A DNA stretch of 64,000 nt from Enterobacter kobei (GTDB lineage Bacteria; Pseudomonadota; Gammaproteobacteria; Enterobacterales; Enterobacteriaceae). The stretch is taken from contig NZ_CP017181.1 of assembly GCF_001729765.1 (NCBI RefSeq), positions 2,170,001 to 2,234,000 of the forward strand. Direction: 5' to 3'. Shown here in pieces: positions 1 through 9,895 of this stretch; position 1 is the stretch's first letter; each line of letters opens with the position of its first letter. Made by a program: the position numbers and the translations under genes. A model generated the notes under the pieces. That model saw only the letters and a program-made list of their open reading frames with translations. It was not told where the DNA came from and ran no database searches.

Positions 1-144
1 GTGACTTGTCACACAACTTTGTCTTTGTGTCACACCACCTGAACAAAAGTTAATATAAATCAAAATCTCAAATGGCAGTATCAGTATGGTGTATGGCAGA
101 GATTTTTTACCCCAACTGCCATTCTAGTTGGTGTAGTCAGCAGG

Positions 145-172
145 CGCTGCCGCTTTATAACAAGCGGCAGCG
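145..172. promoter_or_regulatory. Perfect 11-bp inverted repeat upstream of ydfI
   Basis: CGCTGCCGCTT (145-155) and AAGCGGCAGCG (162-172) form a perfect 11-bp stem with a 6-nt loop (TATAAC). It lies 33 bp before the ydfI start codon and has no T-run after it, so it is a poor intrinsic terminator. It could be the end of an upstream gene, an operator or a 5' UTR hairpin. A GTGAC-TT-GTCAC palindrome also sits at positions 1-12. The role is unknown. Confidence 0.45.
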
Positions 173-204
173 ATCCACAGCTTTCTAATTAACGAGTCTT
201 AATC

Positions 205-1668
205 ATGGAAAACACGTTATTACAGGCCAAAGCGACGCTGCCTCAGTACAATCGCGACAGCCTTAAAGCACGCATTGTTCATTTAGGATTTGGCGCCTTT
301 CACCGCGCGCATCAGGCGGTGTATGCCGACATCCTCGCGTCTGATTATGGCAGCGACTGGGGCTACTGTGAGGTCAACCTGATTGGCGGCGAGCAGCAGA
401 TTGCCGACCTGAAGGCGCAGGATAACCTCTATACCGTAGCGGAGATGTCCGCCGATGCGTGGACATCCCGCGTGGTGGGCGTGGTCAAAAAGGCCCTGCA
501 TGCGCAGGTTGACGGGCTGGAGACCGTACTGGCAGCGATGTGCGAACCGCAGGTGGCGATTGTTTCACTGACCATTACCGAGAAGGGCTACTGTCACTCT
601 CCCGCAACCGGGCAACTGATGCTCGATCATCCATTCATCGCCGCCGACCTGCAAAACCCGCATCAGCCGACGTCCGCACCGGGTGTGGTGGTGGAAGCGC
701 TGGCACGTCGCAAAGCGGCGGGGTTACCGGCCTTTAGCGTGATGTCCTGCGACAACATGCCGGAAAACGGTCATGTGATGCGCAACGTAACCTGCTCCTA
801 TGCCCGGGCGGTAGACGGCGAGCTGGCGGACTGGATCGAGGCTAATGTCACGTTCCCGTCAACCATGGTGGATCGCATCGTACCTGCGGTCACGCCTGAT
901 ACGCTGGATAAAATCGAACAGCTCACTGGCGTGCGTGATCCGGAGGGCGTGGCCTGTGAACCCTTCCGCCAGTGGGTGATCGAAGATAACTTTGTGGCGG
1001 GGCGTCCTGCTTGGGAAAAAGCCGGGGCCGAGCTGGTATCAGACGTCATTCCGTTTGAAGAGATGAAGCTGCGCATGCTTAACGGCAGCCACTCCTTCCT
1101 GGCTTACCTGGGGTATCTGGCCGGTTATCAGCATATCAACGACTGCATGGAAGATGAGAATTACCGCGTTGCGGCTCACGCGCTGATGCTCCACGAGCAG
1201 GCGCCGACCCTGAAGGTGAAAGGCGTCGATTTAGGACATTACGCCGATCTGCTGATTGCCCGCTACAGCAACCCGGCTCTGCGTCATCGCACCTGGCAAA
1301 TCGCGATGGACGGCAGCCAGAAGCTCCCGCAACGCATGTTAGATTCCGTGCGCTGGCATCTGGTGCATCAGAAACCTTTCCCCCTGCTGGCGCTGGGCGT
1401 GGCGGGCTGGATGCGCTATGTCGGCGGAGTGGATGAGCAGGGTAATGCCATCGAGGTGAGCGATCCGCAGCTGGCGGTGATTCAGGCGGCAGTGAAGGGA
1501 AGTGCTGAAGGGGAAAGCCGCGTGCGTGCGCTGCTCGGCATTGAGTCTATCTTTGGCAAAGAATTACCGCGTGAGAAGGTCTTTGTTGATGCGGTGATGA
1601 CCGCGTACCGGTCTTTGGTGCAAAAGGGCGCGAAAGCTACCGTAGCGCAGTACGCGTCTCAACGGTAA
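205..1668 (+). CDS. ydfI: Mannitol dehydrogenase-family oxidoreductase YdfI
   Basis: This is a 487-residue NAD(P)-dependent polyol-specific long-chain dehydrogenase, matching E. coli YdfI (about 486 aa). An N-terminal Rossmann-type nucleotide-binding stretch, [12 protein letters not shown], lies near residue 27. The family's catalytic signature K-x4-N-x2-H is seen as K288, N293 and H296. Family members such as UxaB, UxuB and MtlD interconvert sugar acids or polyols with keto sugars in the cytosol. YdfI has been described as a possible D-mannonate oxidoreductase, but the substrate cannot be read from the sequence. It converges on ydfZ, with the rspR/ydfG/dcp block beyond, as in E. coli. The ATG start follows a weak purine-rich stretch. 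Confidence 0.9.
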   Translation: MENTLLQAKATLPQYNRDSLKARIVHLGFGAFHRAHQAVYADILASDYGSDWGYCEVNLIGGEQQIADLKAQDNLYTVAEMSADAWTSRVVGVVKKALHAQVDGLETVLAAMCEPQVAIVSLTITEKGYCHSPATGQLMLDHPFIAADLQNPHQPTSAPGVVVEALARRKAAGLPAFSVMSCDNMPENGHVMRNVTCSYARAVDGELADWIEANVTFPSTMVDRIVPAVTPDTLDKIEQLTGVRDPEGVACEPFRQWVIEDNFVAGRPAWEKAGAELVSDVIPFEEMKLRMLNGSHSFLAYLGYLAGYQHINDCMEDENYRVAAHALMLHEQAPTLKVKGVDLGHYADLLIARYSNPALRHRTWQIAMDGSQKLPQRMLDSVRWHLVHQKPFPLLALGVAGWMRYVGGVDEQGNAIEVSDPQLAVIQAAVKGSAEGESRVRALLGIESIFGKELPREKVFVDAVMTAYRSLVQKGAKATVAQYASQR

Positions 1669-1674
1669 TTCAGT

Positions 1675-1700
1675 ACATGCCGCCGTGCGCGGCGGCATGT
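1675..1700. terminator. Hairpin between convergent ydfI and ydfZ
   Basis: ACATGCCGCCG (1675-1685), loop TGCG and CGGCGGCATGT (1690-1700) make a perfect 11-bp GC-rich stem in the 43-bp gap between two convergent genes. There is no clear T-run on either side, so termination is inferred from position and stem strength. Confidence 0.55.
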
Positions 1701-1711
1701 CAGCGCACAAC

Positions 1712-1915
1712 TTAGTGCATACCCAGACGAATCAGCTCAATCGGCTCGAACTTACCTTCGCATCCTTCCACTTCCACCGTTTTGCTGCGGCGCACCTGCG
1801 CGGCATCCAGCCCGTCGCTGTGGATCGCTTTAATCACGCCAGTTTTGCCTGTGCCGCTAATCATCACGCGGCTGCCAGTGGTAATTGCATTGCGGTTACG
1901 GTCGTATGTCATCAT
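1712..1915 (-). CDS. ydfZ: Small selenium-binding-type protein YdfZ
   Basis: This 67-residue protein matches E. coli YdfZ, described as a putative selenoprotein or selenium-binding protein. It has an N-terminal basic segment, a KOW-like beta-rich core ([16 protein letters not shown]) and a single cysteine in [12 protein letters not shown], which would be the candidate selenium ligand. In E. coli ydfZ is induced anaerobically by FNR. Here a TTGAT-type half site lies about 100 bp upstream (2016-2029). It is a single gene convergent with ydfI. The molecular function is not established. Confidence 0.85.
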   Translation of the reverse strand: MMTYDRNRNAITTGSRVMISGTGKTGVIKAIHSDGLDAAQVRRSKTVEVEGCEGKFEPIELIRLGMH

Positions 1916-2015
1916 GGTATTTTCTCCTCTCTAACTTATCCGTTACGGCGGTATTTCAGGTTTCACCGTTCACGGGGCATATAAATACGCCTGTGTGCAA
2001 GTGATGTTTTTGTTT

Positions 2016-2029
2016 TTGATCAAAGTCAC
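2016..2029 (-). promoter_or_regulatory. Possible FNR-type site upstream of ydfZ
   Basis: On the plus strand the sequence is TTGAT-CAAA-GTCAC. One half matches the FNR consensus TTGAT-N4-ATCAA perfectly and the other matches at 3 of 5 positions. Its position, about 100 bp before the minus-strand ydfZ start, and the known FNR control of ydfZ in E. coli support the assignment. It would be weak as a stand-alone prediction. Confidence 0.35.
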
Positions 2030-2203
2030 ACTTTTTTCTTAATGACATGAGGTGCTGACGGTTCGCGACAGCAATTTACAAAGCAGACCGTTATTTTCAT
2101 TTATTGATAGTTTCAACATGGAAGCGTTTAGGATTGGTTTATATTCCTGCTGCCATTCTGGGTACAGGAAATAACCCTTTCATCGGAATAAGGAGTCAGG
2201 CTT

Positions 2204-2635
2204 ATGTATAAGAACATTTTGATGCCTGTAGATGTGTTTGAAATGGATTTGAGCGACAAAGCGGTTCGCCACGCGGCAAGCCTTGCAAAGGCAGAGGGGG
2301 CATCAATTACCCTGGTCAACATTCTGCCTGCAAGCAGTCGGTCTCTCCTGCGCGGGTTCAATGCCGATATCAAAAAGTTTGAAGAGTATATGACCGCGGA
2401 ATCCGCGAAGAAAATGAACGAATTAAAAAGACTGTTCGATATTGCCCCAGAGAATATTCACAGCATGGTTCGTTTTGGCAACGTTCGCGATGAAATTATC
2501 AAGCTGAGCAAGGAGGGGAAATATGATGCGATTGTCATCGGGTCTAAAAACCCGAGCATCACCACCCATCTGCTGGGATCGAATGCGGAATCCATTCTGC
2601 GCTACGCCACGATTCCGGTGTTAGTCGTTCGCTAA
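2204..2635 (+). CDS. Universal stress protein, UspF/UspG type
   Basis: This 143-residue single-domain cytosolic Usp begins MYKNILMPVDV and ends with the nucleotide-binding signature region, where GSKNPSITTHLLGSN is followed by the typical strand IPVLVVR. The glycine-rich loop fits the ATP-binding UspF/G branch rather than UspA. An AAGGAG ribosome site sits 8 nt before the ATG. It is inserted between ydfZ and rspR, which are neighbours in E. coli, and is a distant paralogue of the uspF gene 7 kb downstream. A role in stress endurance is inferred from the family. Confidence 0.85.
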   Translation: MYKNILMPVDVFEMDLSDKAVRHAASLAKAEGASITLVNILPASSRSLLRGFNADIKKFEEYMTAESAKKMNELKRLFDIAPENIHSMVRFGNVRDEIIKLSKEGKYDAIVIGSKNPSITTHLLGSNAESILRYATIPVLVVR

Positions 2636-2641
2636 ACCCAA

Positions 2642-2665
2642 CGCCGCGCCCAACAGGGTGCGGCG
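2642..2665. terminator. GC-rich hairpin between usp and rspR
   Basis: CGCCGCGCCC-AACA-GGGTGCGGCG forms a 10-bp stem with one G-U pair and a 4-nt loop in the 34-bp gap between the convergent usp and rspR genes. It is probably a bidirectional terminator, although no T-run follows. Confidence 0.5.
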
Positions 2666-2669
2666 AATA

Positions 2670-3356
2670 TTACTCCTCGCTAAACCACTCGCTGTTTTCC
2701 TGACGAATAAGCTGCACGGATTCGCTGATTTCCTGCAAATGCAGCGTCATCGCTTTTTCCACGCCGTCCGGGTCGCGTTTTTCCAGCGCGCTGAAAATAT
2801 CGTGATGCTGTCTGAGCAGCATTTCCGGCGGGGAGACGTGATCGAGGCTCATATAACGCACGCGGTCGATGGTGGCCTTGATGTTCTCAATGGTATCCCA
2901 GGCCAACTGACAATCCGCTATTTGTGCCAGTTTCTGGTGGAATTCATCATCGAGCTGGAAGAAATCGTTGAGCTGCTTCCGGTCGATCGCTATACGCTGC
3001 TGATGCAGGTTCTGCTCCAGCAGGTAACACTGGTTATCATTGATAAGCGTTGCCGCCCGGCGGGCGACCGCGCATTCAATGGCCTGGCGAACGAAACAGC
3101 CGTTACGCACCTGAGAAAGTGAAATTTTGTTTACGTAGCTGCCGCGCTGCGGGCGGATCTGAATAAGGCCGTTTTCAGCAAGCTTAATGAACGCTTCACG
3201 CACCGGCTGACGGGAGACGTCAAAACGCACCGAGACCTCTTTTTCAGAAAGCGGCGTTCCCGGCGGAATCAGGCAATGGACAATATCACGTCGCAAAATG
3301 CGATAGATTTGCTGGTTTACGGGCTGGGTGGGATTGAGTTGCGATTCAGCGGCCAT
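2670..3356 (-). CDS. rspR: GntR-family (FadR branch) regulator RspR/YdfH
   Basis: This 228-residue regulator has an N-terminal winged helix (residues about 16-80, including [20 protein letters not shown] and the wing IRPQRGSY). An all-helical FCD-type effector domain follows from about residue 90, with metal- or ligand-binding-type His residues ([19 protein letters not shown]). It corresponds to E. coli YdfH, now RspR, repressor of the rspAB operon. It lies upstream of ydfG on the same strand but about 90 bp past it, so it is probably transcribed separately. The rspAB target genes are not in this window. Confidence 0.85.
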   Translation of the reverse strand: MAAESQLNPTQPVNQQIYRILRRDIVHCLIPPGTPLSEKEVSVRFDVSRQPVREAFIKLAENGLIQIRPQRGSYVNKISLSQVRNGCFVRQAIECAVARRAATLINDNQCYLLEQNLHQQRIAIDRKQLNDFFQLDDEFHQKLAQIADCQLAWDTIENIKATIDRVRYMSLDHVSPPEMLLRQHHDIFSALEKRDPDGVEKAMTLHLQEISESVQLIRQENSEWFSEE

Positions 3357-3414
3357 GAGTTGTCATTTCTCAGAGAGTTAGCCTGAACATACTACCATTC
3401 TTTTCGAACCCGAA

Positions 3415-3438
3415 ACAGACCCGGCCCGCAGGCCGGGT
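3415..3438 (-). terminator. Intrinsic terminator after ydfG
   Basis: ACCCGGCC (3419-3426), loop CGCA and GGCCGGGT (3431-3438) form a perfect 8-bp stem. Read on the minus strand it is followed by CTGTTT, a weak T-rich tail. It lies 10 bp beyond the ydfG stop. Confidence 0.6.
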
Positions 3439-3447
3439 GGGGCTTAT

Positions 3448-4194
3448 TTAGCCACGATGGACGCTAAGTCCGGCAAAACTCTGGGTGACTGGCATCATTT
3501 CCACGGTATTGATGTTGACGTGCTTAGGCAGCGTCGCCACCCACCAGACCGCTTCAGTGACATCTTCCGGCGTCAGCGCGTTAGCATTTTCGTAGGTTTT
3601 ATCCGCTTTCGCATCGTCACCCTTGAAGCGCACGTTGGAGAATTCGGTGCCGCCCACCAGACCCGGCTCGATATCGGTAACGCGAATGGTGGTGCCGTGC
3701 AGATCGGTGCGCAGGTTCAGGCTGAACTGACGGACAAACGCTTTGGTCGCACCATAGACGTTGCCGCCCGCGTAAGGCCAGCTCCCGGCGGTAGAACCAA
3801 TATTGATAATGTGACCGCGATTACGCTCAACCATGCCCGGCAACACCGCGCGAGTCATATAGACCAGCCCTTTGTTGTTGGTGTCGATCATGTTTTCCCA
3901 GTCTTCAACGCTGGCTTTGTGCGCGGGCTCCATGCCCAGCGCCAGTCCGGCGTTGTTGACCAGCAGATCAATGGCGCGCCACTCGGCAGGCAGGTTAGCA
4001 ATCATCTCTTCAATGGCTGCGCGGTTGCGCACGTCCAGCTGTGCGGTCAGGATGCTGTCACCTAATTCGTCTTTCAGCTCCTGCAGGCGCTCCTGACGAC
4101 GGCCCGTTGCAATCACCTTGTGCCCGTTGGCGACGAAGCGACGCGTGATGCATTCACCAAAACCCGCCGTTGCCCCGGTAACTAAAATAATCAT
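3448..4194 (-). CDS. ydfG: 3-hydroxy acid / malonic semialdehyde dehydrogenase YdfG
   Basis: This 248-residue classical short-chain dehydrogenase starts at 4194 (MIILVTGATAGFGE). A longer frame upstream has no support from the E. coli orthologue. The sequence shows the TGATAGFG cofactor loop, the NNAG motif and the S-Y-K triad in INIGSTAG and VYGATKAF. The family enzyme oxidises L-allo-threonine and 3-hydroxy acids with NADP and reduces toxic malonic semialdehyde from uracil breakdown. It is cytosolic. It is divergent from dcp, with a 142-bp shared promoter region. Confidence 0.93.
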   Translation of the reverse strand: MIILVTGATAGFGECITRRFVANGHKVIATGRRQERLQELKDELGDSILTAQLDVRNRAAIEEMIANLPAEWRAIDLLVNNAGLALGMEPAHKASVEDWENMIDTNNKGLVYMTRAVLPGMVERNRGHIINIGSTAGSWPYAGGNVYGATKAFVRQFSLNLRTDLHGTTIRVTDIEPGLVGGTEFSNVRFKGDDAKADKTYENANALTPEDVTEAVWWVATLPKHVNINTVEMMPVTQSFAGLSVHRG

Positions 4195-4336
4195 CTCACT
4201 GTTCCTCAACGCTTTTTGTGTTGTACTAACATAGCACGGCCGCAGAGGGTGCGTTAAGGCAACATTTGTATGACAGCATTGCAGGTGATGGCGGCCTGGC
4301 CTACTCTGGGAAGATATCCGTTCTGAGGAGTGAAAG

Positions 4337-6370
4337 ATGACGGCCACGAATCCTTTTTTTGAAATCAGTCTGTTGCCTTACCAGGCGCCCCATTTTGATC
4401 AGATTAACGACAGTCACTATCGTCCGGCGTTTGATGAAGCGCTGCGTCAGAAGCGGGCGGACATTGATGCGATAGCCTCGCAAACCGCCGCGCCAGACTT
4501 CAATAATACCGTGCTGGCGCTGGAGAAAAGCGGCGTTATGCTCTCGCGCGTCAGCAGCATCTTTTTCGCCATGACCTCTGCGCATACCAATCCGTACCTG
4601 CAAGAGTTAGAGGAGCAGTTTTCCACTGAACTTGCCGCGCTGGCGAATGACATCTGGCTGAATGACACACTTTTCGCCCGCGTTGAGAGCGTCTGGCAAG
4701 ATCGCGGCGCGCTGGATGCCGAGTCCCGTCGGCTGGTCGAGGAGACGTACCAGCGGTTTATTCTGGCCGGTGCGCGTCTGAATGAGACAGAAAAAGCCGA
4801 GCTGAAGGCGCTGAACACCGAGGCAGCCTCCCTGACCAGCCAGTTTAACCAGCGTCTGCTTTCCGCAGATAAAGCGGGTGGGCTGGTGGTGGATTATGCG
4901 CATCAGCTTGAGGGGCTCAGTGCAGAAGAGATCGCCGCCGCCGCGCAGGCGGCCGCGGAAAAAGGGCTTAACGACCGCTGGCTGATCTCGCTGCTGAATA
5001 CGACTCAACAACCTGCGCTCTCTGCGCTGCGCAATCGGCAGACGCGTGAAAACCTGTTCAACGCAGGCTGGACGCGTACCCAGAAAGGGGATGAAAACGA
5101 TACCCGCACGCTGATCCTGCGTCTGACGGCGCTCCGTGCGCGTCAGGCTCGCCTGCTGGGCTTTGAGGATTACGCCAGCTGGAGTATTGCCGACCAGATG
5201 GCGAAAACCCCCGACGCCGCGCTGGCTTTTATGCGCGGCATTGTGCCTGCCGCCCGTGCCCGTGCGGAGCGCGAACAGGCCGATATTCAGAAAGTGATTG
5301 ATGACGAGCAGGGCGGTTTCACCGTGCAGGCCTGGGACTGGGCCTTTTATGCCGAGCGCGTGCGCCAGGCGAAATATGCGCTTGATGAGTCGCAGATCCG
5401 GCCCTACTTTGCGCTCAATACCGTGTTGCATGACGGCGTCTTCTGGGCGGCCAGCCAGCTGTTCGGTATCCGCTTCGTGGAACGCTTCGATATTCCGGTT
5501 TATCATCCGGACGTTCGCGTATGGGAAATTTTCGACCATACCGGTGAAGGGATGGCGCTGTTTTACGGCGACTTCTTTGCCCGCGATTCCAAGCAGGGCG
5601 GAGCCTGGATGGGCAATTTCGTCGAACAATCTTTTGAGTTTTCTGCCCGCCCGGTTATCTACAATGTCTGTAACTACCCAAAACCGGGTAACGGGGGCAC
5701 CGCGTTACTCTCCTGGGACGACGTAATTACCCTGTTCCACGAGTTTGGGCATACCCTGCACGGTCTGTTTGCCCGCCAGCGCTTCGCCACGCTGTCCGGT
5801 ACCAATACGCCGCGTGATTTCGTTGAATTCCCGTCGCAGATCAATGAACACTGGGCCAGCCATCCTCAGGTATTTACCCGCTACGCCCGTCACTATGAAA
5901 CCGGTGAACCGATGCCGGACGCGCTGCGGGAAAGCATGCTCAACGCGACCCATTTCAACAAGGGTTATGACATGACGGAGCTGCTGGGTGCGGCATTGCT
6001 GGACATGAACTGGCACGCCATCAGTGAAGCCGTATCTGACGTCGAAGCCTTTGAAACGGCTGCGTTGAAAAAAGAGGGGCTGGACCTGCCCGCGGTACCC
6101 CCGCGTTATCGCAGCAGCTATTTTGCCCATATCTTCGGCGGTGGCTATGCGGCGGGGTATTACGCCTACCTGTGGACGCAAATGCTGGCAGACGATGGCT
6201 ATCAGTGGTTTGTCGAGCAGGGCGGGTTGACGCGTGAAAACGGACAGAAATTCCGCGAGGCGATTTTGTCGCGCGGGAATAGCACTGATTTAGGTGAACT
6301 TTACCGGAGCTGGCGCGGGCACGATCCGAGGATTGAACCGATGCTGGAGAATCGTGGGTTAAGTGAATAG
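4337..6370 (+). CDS. dcp: Peptidyl-dipeptidase Dcp
   Basis: This 677-residue M3-family zinc metallopeptidase removes C-terminal dipeptides from peptides. The HEFGH zinc motif is at residues 468-472, and the third ligand Glu lies in EFPSQINEHW (about residue 497). The length is close to E. coli Dcp (681 aa). The N-terminal half is helical and forms the lid of the substrate channel. There is no signal peptide at the N terminus, so it is expected to be cytosolic or loosely periplasmic. The start ATG at 4337 follows GAGGAGTGAAAG. It is followed by a good intrinsic terminator. Confidence 0.95.
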   Translation: MTATNPFFEISLLPYQAPHFDQINDSHYRPAFDEALRQKRADIDAIASQTAAPDFNNTVLALEKSGVMLSRVSSIFFAMTSAHTNPYLQELEEQFSTELAALANDIWLNDTLFARVESVWQDRGALDAESRRLVEETYQRFILAGARLNETEKAELKALNTEAASLTSQFNQRLLSADKAGGLVVDYAHQLEGLSAEEIAAAAQAAAEKGLNDRWLISLLNTTQQPALSALRNRQTRENLFNAGWTRTQKGDENDTRTLILRLTALRARQARLLGFEDYASWSIADQMAKTPDAALAFMRGIVPAARARAEREQADIQKVIDDEQGGFTVQAWDWAFYAERVRQAKYALDESQIRPYFALNTVLHDGVFWAASQLFGIRFVERFDIPVYHPDVRVWEIFDHTGEGMALFYGDFFARDSKQGGAWMGNFVEQSFEFSARPVIYNVCNYPKPGNGGTALLSWDDVITLFHEFGHTLHGLFARQRFATLSGTNTPRDFVEFPSQINEHWASHPQVFTRYARHYETGEPMPDALRESMLNATHFNKGYDMTELLGAALLDMNWHAISEAVSDVEAFETAALKKEGLDLPAVPPRYRSSYFAHIFGGGYAAGYYAYLWTQMLADDGYQWFVEQGGLTRENGQKFREAILSRGNSTDLGELYRSWRGHDPRIEPMLENRGLSE

Positions 6371-6393
6371 TGTCCATTTGGGCTGAAAAAAAG

Positions 6394-6418
6394 AACCGGG
6401 CGTGAAGCCCGGTTTTTT
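6394..6418 (+). terminator. Intrinsic terminator after dcp
   Basis: AACCGGGC-GTGAA-GCCCGGTT is followed directly by TTTT, 24 bp after the dcp stop. It has both a strong stem and a T-run. An A-rich stretch before it would also allow termination from the opposite strand. Confidence 0.85.
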
Positions 6419-6667
6419 ATACCCTTTAATCAGCGATATTTTAGCATGCTTTTGAAAGATAACGGGTGAAATTGAACGCGCCGATAAAAGGATTTTTTAT
6501 TAATAGGGACAAAGCGCTACATTCGAGAACTGTTAATAATTTGATCTGGGTTGTAAGAAATAAAATCTTCTTTCAAATGTCTTTTTTAATTCTAAATTTT
6601 TGCCCTTTTATGCCGATAAATGAGGATAACAAAAAAATCGACGTTATAGCAGTTAAGAAGGCGAAAG

Positions 6668-9238
6668 ATGACCCTACCTCTGACCACTCCTGGCTTTACG
6701 GATGCTGAGCATTCTAAGAGGCTGATAAATAAAACCTTTACCTATGTTGTAACGTTGCTGATCGCTATTTTTGCGGCGGCAATAATTTCTTTGTTGATAA
6801 TAAAAAATAATGTTAATGAAATCAGCGATTCGCATGATGATTTCTTACTAAGAAAAGCGTTAGATACCCGACAGGAGAGCATCCGTAGCCATTTGAAAGA
6901 CTATGCCGAGTGGGGGGATGCCTACAAACATCTTCATCAGAATGTTGACATGCACTGGGCATGGGATAAGCAGAATCTTGGCAAGTCTCTGTATGATAAC
7001 TTTGGCTATGAGGGGGTGTTTGTTCTCTCTCCGGAAGGCGCCACGCGCTACAGCGTGATTTCAGGGAAACGGATACCTGAAGATCTGGAGCGTTGGTTGG
7101 GTCAATCCACAAAAGACCGTTTACTCAGTGAACTGAGCAAAAAAAAGGGGGTGCCGGTGTCCATGCTAACGCTTATCGACGGCATACCGGCCATTGTTTC
7201 TGCTGAATGGATAACAACGGGTGATGATTCGAGTGTGCAACCGTTACCGGGCAGGCCTTCAGTCATGGTGTTTGTCGACAAATTAACGGCTAAAAAACTC
7301 CTTGCGATTGGGCATGATGCCGCCATCAAAAATGTTCGCATTTCACCCAATGAAGTGAATAATCAGACGTCATTGACCATAAGCACGCCAAATGGTGATG
7401 TGCATATTTTATGGGACAGTGAAAATCCTGGCCAGGCGCTGATCGTTTATTTCCTGCCATTACTCATTCTTTCCGTACTGCTGACAATATCGATGACGGT
7501 GATCCTTATGCGTCATATTATGCACAAGGCGAGAATTCATGACGAAAATGCCTTTCTCCTTGAGCAGGCACGATTGAATCTTATCACCAGTGAAAAACGA
7601 TTCAGGGATGTCAGTGAAACAACCAGCGATTGGTTCTGGGAAACTGACTTATCGTTAAAGATTACATGGCTATCAGGTCGTTTCTCCACGGTAACGGGAT
7701 ATGAACATAGTCAATGGATCGGCCGCAGGCTGGATGAGCTCTTTCCGTCGACAAGTCACTTACTTCATGATCGTGTCCGCCACCGGGAATTAACTGGACG
7801 CTTCGAATTTAAGAATTGCCCTTATATTAACTATCAGCAATCCACGTCCTACTGCACGCTTCTGGCTAAATTTTCTTCTCAGCCTGATGGTTCGGTGGTT
7901 TTACGGGGCGCGGCAACAGATGTCTCTCTGGAAGTGGAAGCAACTAAACGTGTGGAATTTCTGTCACGGCATGATGAATTAACGGGGCTTCCAAACCGGT
8001 ATCATATTAAGGAGTTTCTGGCGGGCCGGTTAGCGAATGAAGGCGTCAATAATTATCCCTTTGCAATGATTTGCCTGGATCTGGACAAGTTCAAACCCGT
8101 CAATGACATTTTTGGGCATTCCACCGGCGACGCTCTGCTTGGCGAGGTCGCCTTACGTCTTAAAAGCTGTATTCGGAGCGGTGATTTTGTTGCACGGCAG
8201 GGCGGGGATGAATTTATGCTGCTCCTCGGTAACACCAGCCAGACAGACCAGATTGAAGAGGTGTGCCAGCGCATCGTGTCAGAACTCAACCGTCCTTTCA
8301 CCATTGATGGCAATGATGTGACAATAGGGGTAAGCATGGGGATTGCACTGGCCCCACAAGACGGCAACAGCGCAAACGATCTTCTGCGCTATGCTGACAT
8401 TGCGCTTTACCAGGCAAAACAATCCGGGAGAAACCGATGGGTCTATTATCGCCAGGATATGTCGGAAAAGCTGACCGAACGCAGAAAACTCGAACTGGAG
8501 CTGAAGACCGCCATTCGCGAAGACCAACTCTATCTGGTTTATCAACCGCGTTATAACCTCCGATATTCGAAAACAGATGCCGTCGAAGCGCTGGTCCGGT
8601 GGCAACACCCTGATCGAGGAACCATGATGCCCGATCAGTTTATCCCGTTGGCTGAAGAAACAGGGCTGATTATTAGCCTCAGCAACTGGGTCATTCGTAA
8701 AGCGTGTACGGAGGCCAAAGATCAATTGCCAGGGTTATCGGTATCAGTCAACATTTCGGCTATTGAATTCCAGGCGAGCGATCTGGCTGAAAGAGTAAAA
8801 GAAATTCTTCACGAAACGGGACTTGAACCCACCAGGCTGGAAATAGAAGTGACTGAAAATGTCACGCTTTCCGATCCAGAAAAAACGTTGCACACCATGA
8901 AAGCCCTCAAAAAAATGGGCGTACGGATTCTGATCGATGATTTCGGTACCGGCTATGCCTCTCTGAGCTATCTTCGAAAGTTTCAGTTTGATGGGCTAAA
9001 GCTCGATAAAAGCTTTATTTTTACCTTAGCGGATTCGCCACAGAACCAATCGGTAGTCGAGAAGATAATCGATTTGGGTAAAGCCTATTCCATGGAAGTG
9101 ACCGCTGAAGGAGTGGAGACCAGCGAACAGCTGGCTTTTCTTAAAAAAAATAAGTGTGATGAAGTTCAGGGGTATTTACTTGGAAAACCCGCCGCCATTG
9201 CCGATCTCAATTTAAACGCCAACCTGGTGAATACATAA
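6668..9238 (+). CDS. CHASE4-PAS-GGDEF-EAL cyclic-di-GMP enzyme
   Basis: This 856-residue inner-membrane signalling protein has TM1 at about residues 22-45. A periplasmic CHASE4-like sensor with a DYAEWGDAY-type motif follows, then TM2 at about 257-281. A PAS domain (near SETTSDWFWETDLS) precedes a GGDEF domain with intact GGDEF at 512-516 and an RxxD inhibitory site just before it. The EAL domain starts near residue 605, with EAL at 640-642, DDFGTGYASL and a QGYLLGKP end. Both catalytic motifs look intact, so it could be bifunctional. The 297 bp upstream are AT-rich and hold no other gene. The ligand sensed is unknown. Confidence 0.88.
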   Translation: MTLPLTTPGFTDAEHSKRLINKTFTYVVTLLIAIFAAAIISLLIIKNNVNEISDSHDDFLLRKALDTRQESIRSHLKDYAEWGDAYKHLHQNVDMHWAWDKQNLGKSLYDNFGYEGVFVLSPEGATRYSVISGKRIPEDLERWLGQSTKDRLLSELSKKKGVPVSMLTLIDGIPAIVSAEWITTGDDSSVQPLPGRPSVMVFVDKLTAKKLLAIGHDAAIKNVRISPNEVNNQTSLTISTPNGDVHILWDSENPGQALIVYFLPLLILSVLLTISMTVILMRHIMHKARIHDENAFLLEQARLNLITSEKRFRDVSETTSDWFWETDLSLKITWLSGRFSTVTGYEHSQWIGRRLDELFPSTSHLLHDRVRHRELTGRFEFKNCPYINYQQSTSYCTLLAKFSSQPDGSVVLRGAATDVSLEVEATKRVEFLSRHDELTGLPNRYHIKEFLAGRLANEGVNNYPFAMICLDLDKFKPVNDIFGHSTGDALLGEVALRLKSCIRSGDFVARQGGDEFMLLLGNTSQTDQIEEVCQRIVSELNRPFTIDGNDVTIGVSMGIALAPQDGNSANDLLRYADIALYQAKQSGRNRWVYYRQDMSEKLTERRKLELELKTAIREDQLYLVYQPRYNLRYSKTDAVEALVRWQHPDRGTMMPDQFIPLAEETGLIISLSNWVIRKACTEAKDQLPGLSVSVNISAIEFQASDLAERVKEILHETGLEPTRLEIEVTENVTLSDPEKTLHTMKALKKMGVRILIDDFGTGYASLSYLRKFQFDGLKLDKSFIFTLADSPQNQSVVEKIIDLGKAYSMEVTAEGVETSEQLAFLKKNKCDEVQGYLLGKPAAIADLNLNANLVNT

Positions 9239-9284
9239 ACGCGTTTTAGCAACTTCCGCGCCCCCTGGAACAGGGAAGCGTCAG

Positions 9285-9317
9285 CGAAAAAAAACCGGGC
9301 TTTTCGCCCGGTTTTTT
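9285..9317. terminator. Bidirectional terminator between GGDEF-EAL gene and uspF
   Basis: AACCGGGC-TTTTC-GCCCGGTT is flanked by an A-run on the left and a T-run on the right, so it can end transcription from both strands. It lies between convergent genes and its right end overlaps the uspF stop codon region. Confidence 0.8.
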
Positions 9318-9750
9318 ATCTTACGACCAGCACAGGGCATTTTGCGTGGCGCACCACTGCCGCCGCATTTGAACCTAACAGATACGTTGATATGTCAGGT
9401 TTATGGGAGGCGATGATGATCAGGTCGGCGCCGATGGTGTCCGCGAGTTTAAGGATCTGATCTTTTGGCGATCCCGTAACGGCGTGCGTCTGCACTTTTT
9501 CTGGCGGAATTTTAAATTGCTTAACGATTTCATCCAGTTTTTCTAAAGCCGTATGCTGGAACTCTTTTATCTTCGGCATCTCCACGGAGTAGGCCAGGCC
9601 TAAAGAAGAATAATAAGGTAGCGAAGGAATGACCGTAAGAAAATGGACTTTAGCTGTGTTAAGTGCGGTATGAGCCTGAACGAAAGGAATCACCATATGC
9701 GTCAGGCTATCTTCGGAAATATCAATTGGAACCAAAATTGAATTGTACAT
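9316..9750 (-). CDS. uspF: Universal stress protein F
   Basis: This 144-residue protein is clearly E. coli UspF (YnaF). It begins [17 protein letters not shown] and keeps the distinctive block [17 protein letters not shown], the [12 protein letters not shown] helix and the nucleotide-binding end [15 protein letters not shown]. The family binds ATP and is linked to adhesion, motility and stress resistance. It is a single gene with its own promoter region upstream of 9750. It differs from the other Usp in this window mainly in the middle third. Confidence 0.93.
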   Translation of the reverse strand: MYNSILVPIDISEDSLTHMVIPFVQAHTALNTAKVHFLTVIPSLPYYSSLGLAYSVEMPKIKEFQHTALEKLDEIVKQFKIPPEKVQTHAVTGSPKDQILKLADTIGADLIIIASHKPDISTYLLGSNAAAVVRHAKCPVLVVR

Positions 9751-9895
9751 GTGTCCCTCCTGAGTGTTTTTTACACAATTCAGGTTAGACCGTTAATTCC
9801 AGGAAAACAGAGAGCAGGTTGTCATAACGGAGACAAATTTCGGTTCTGTGATAGCTATACAGGCGAACGTTCCCGGCATGGGGTCAATGACGCGT

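Noticed and set aside
4607..5629. 340-codon minus-strand frame inside dcp
   Set aside because: It is antisense to dcp, which has intact zinc motifs and normal length.
6466..6708. 80-codon frame before the GGDEF-EAL gene
   Set aside because: Composition is AT-rich without domain and it overlaps the start of a well-supported gene.
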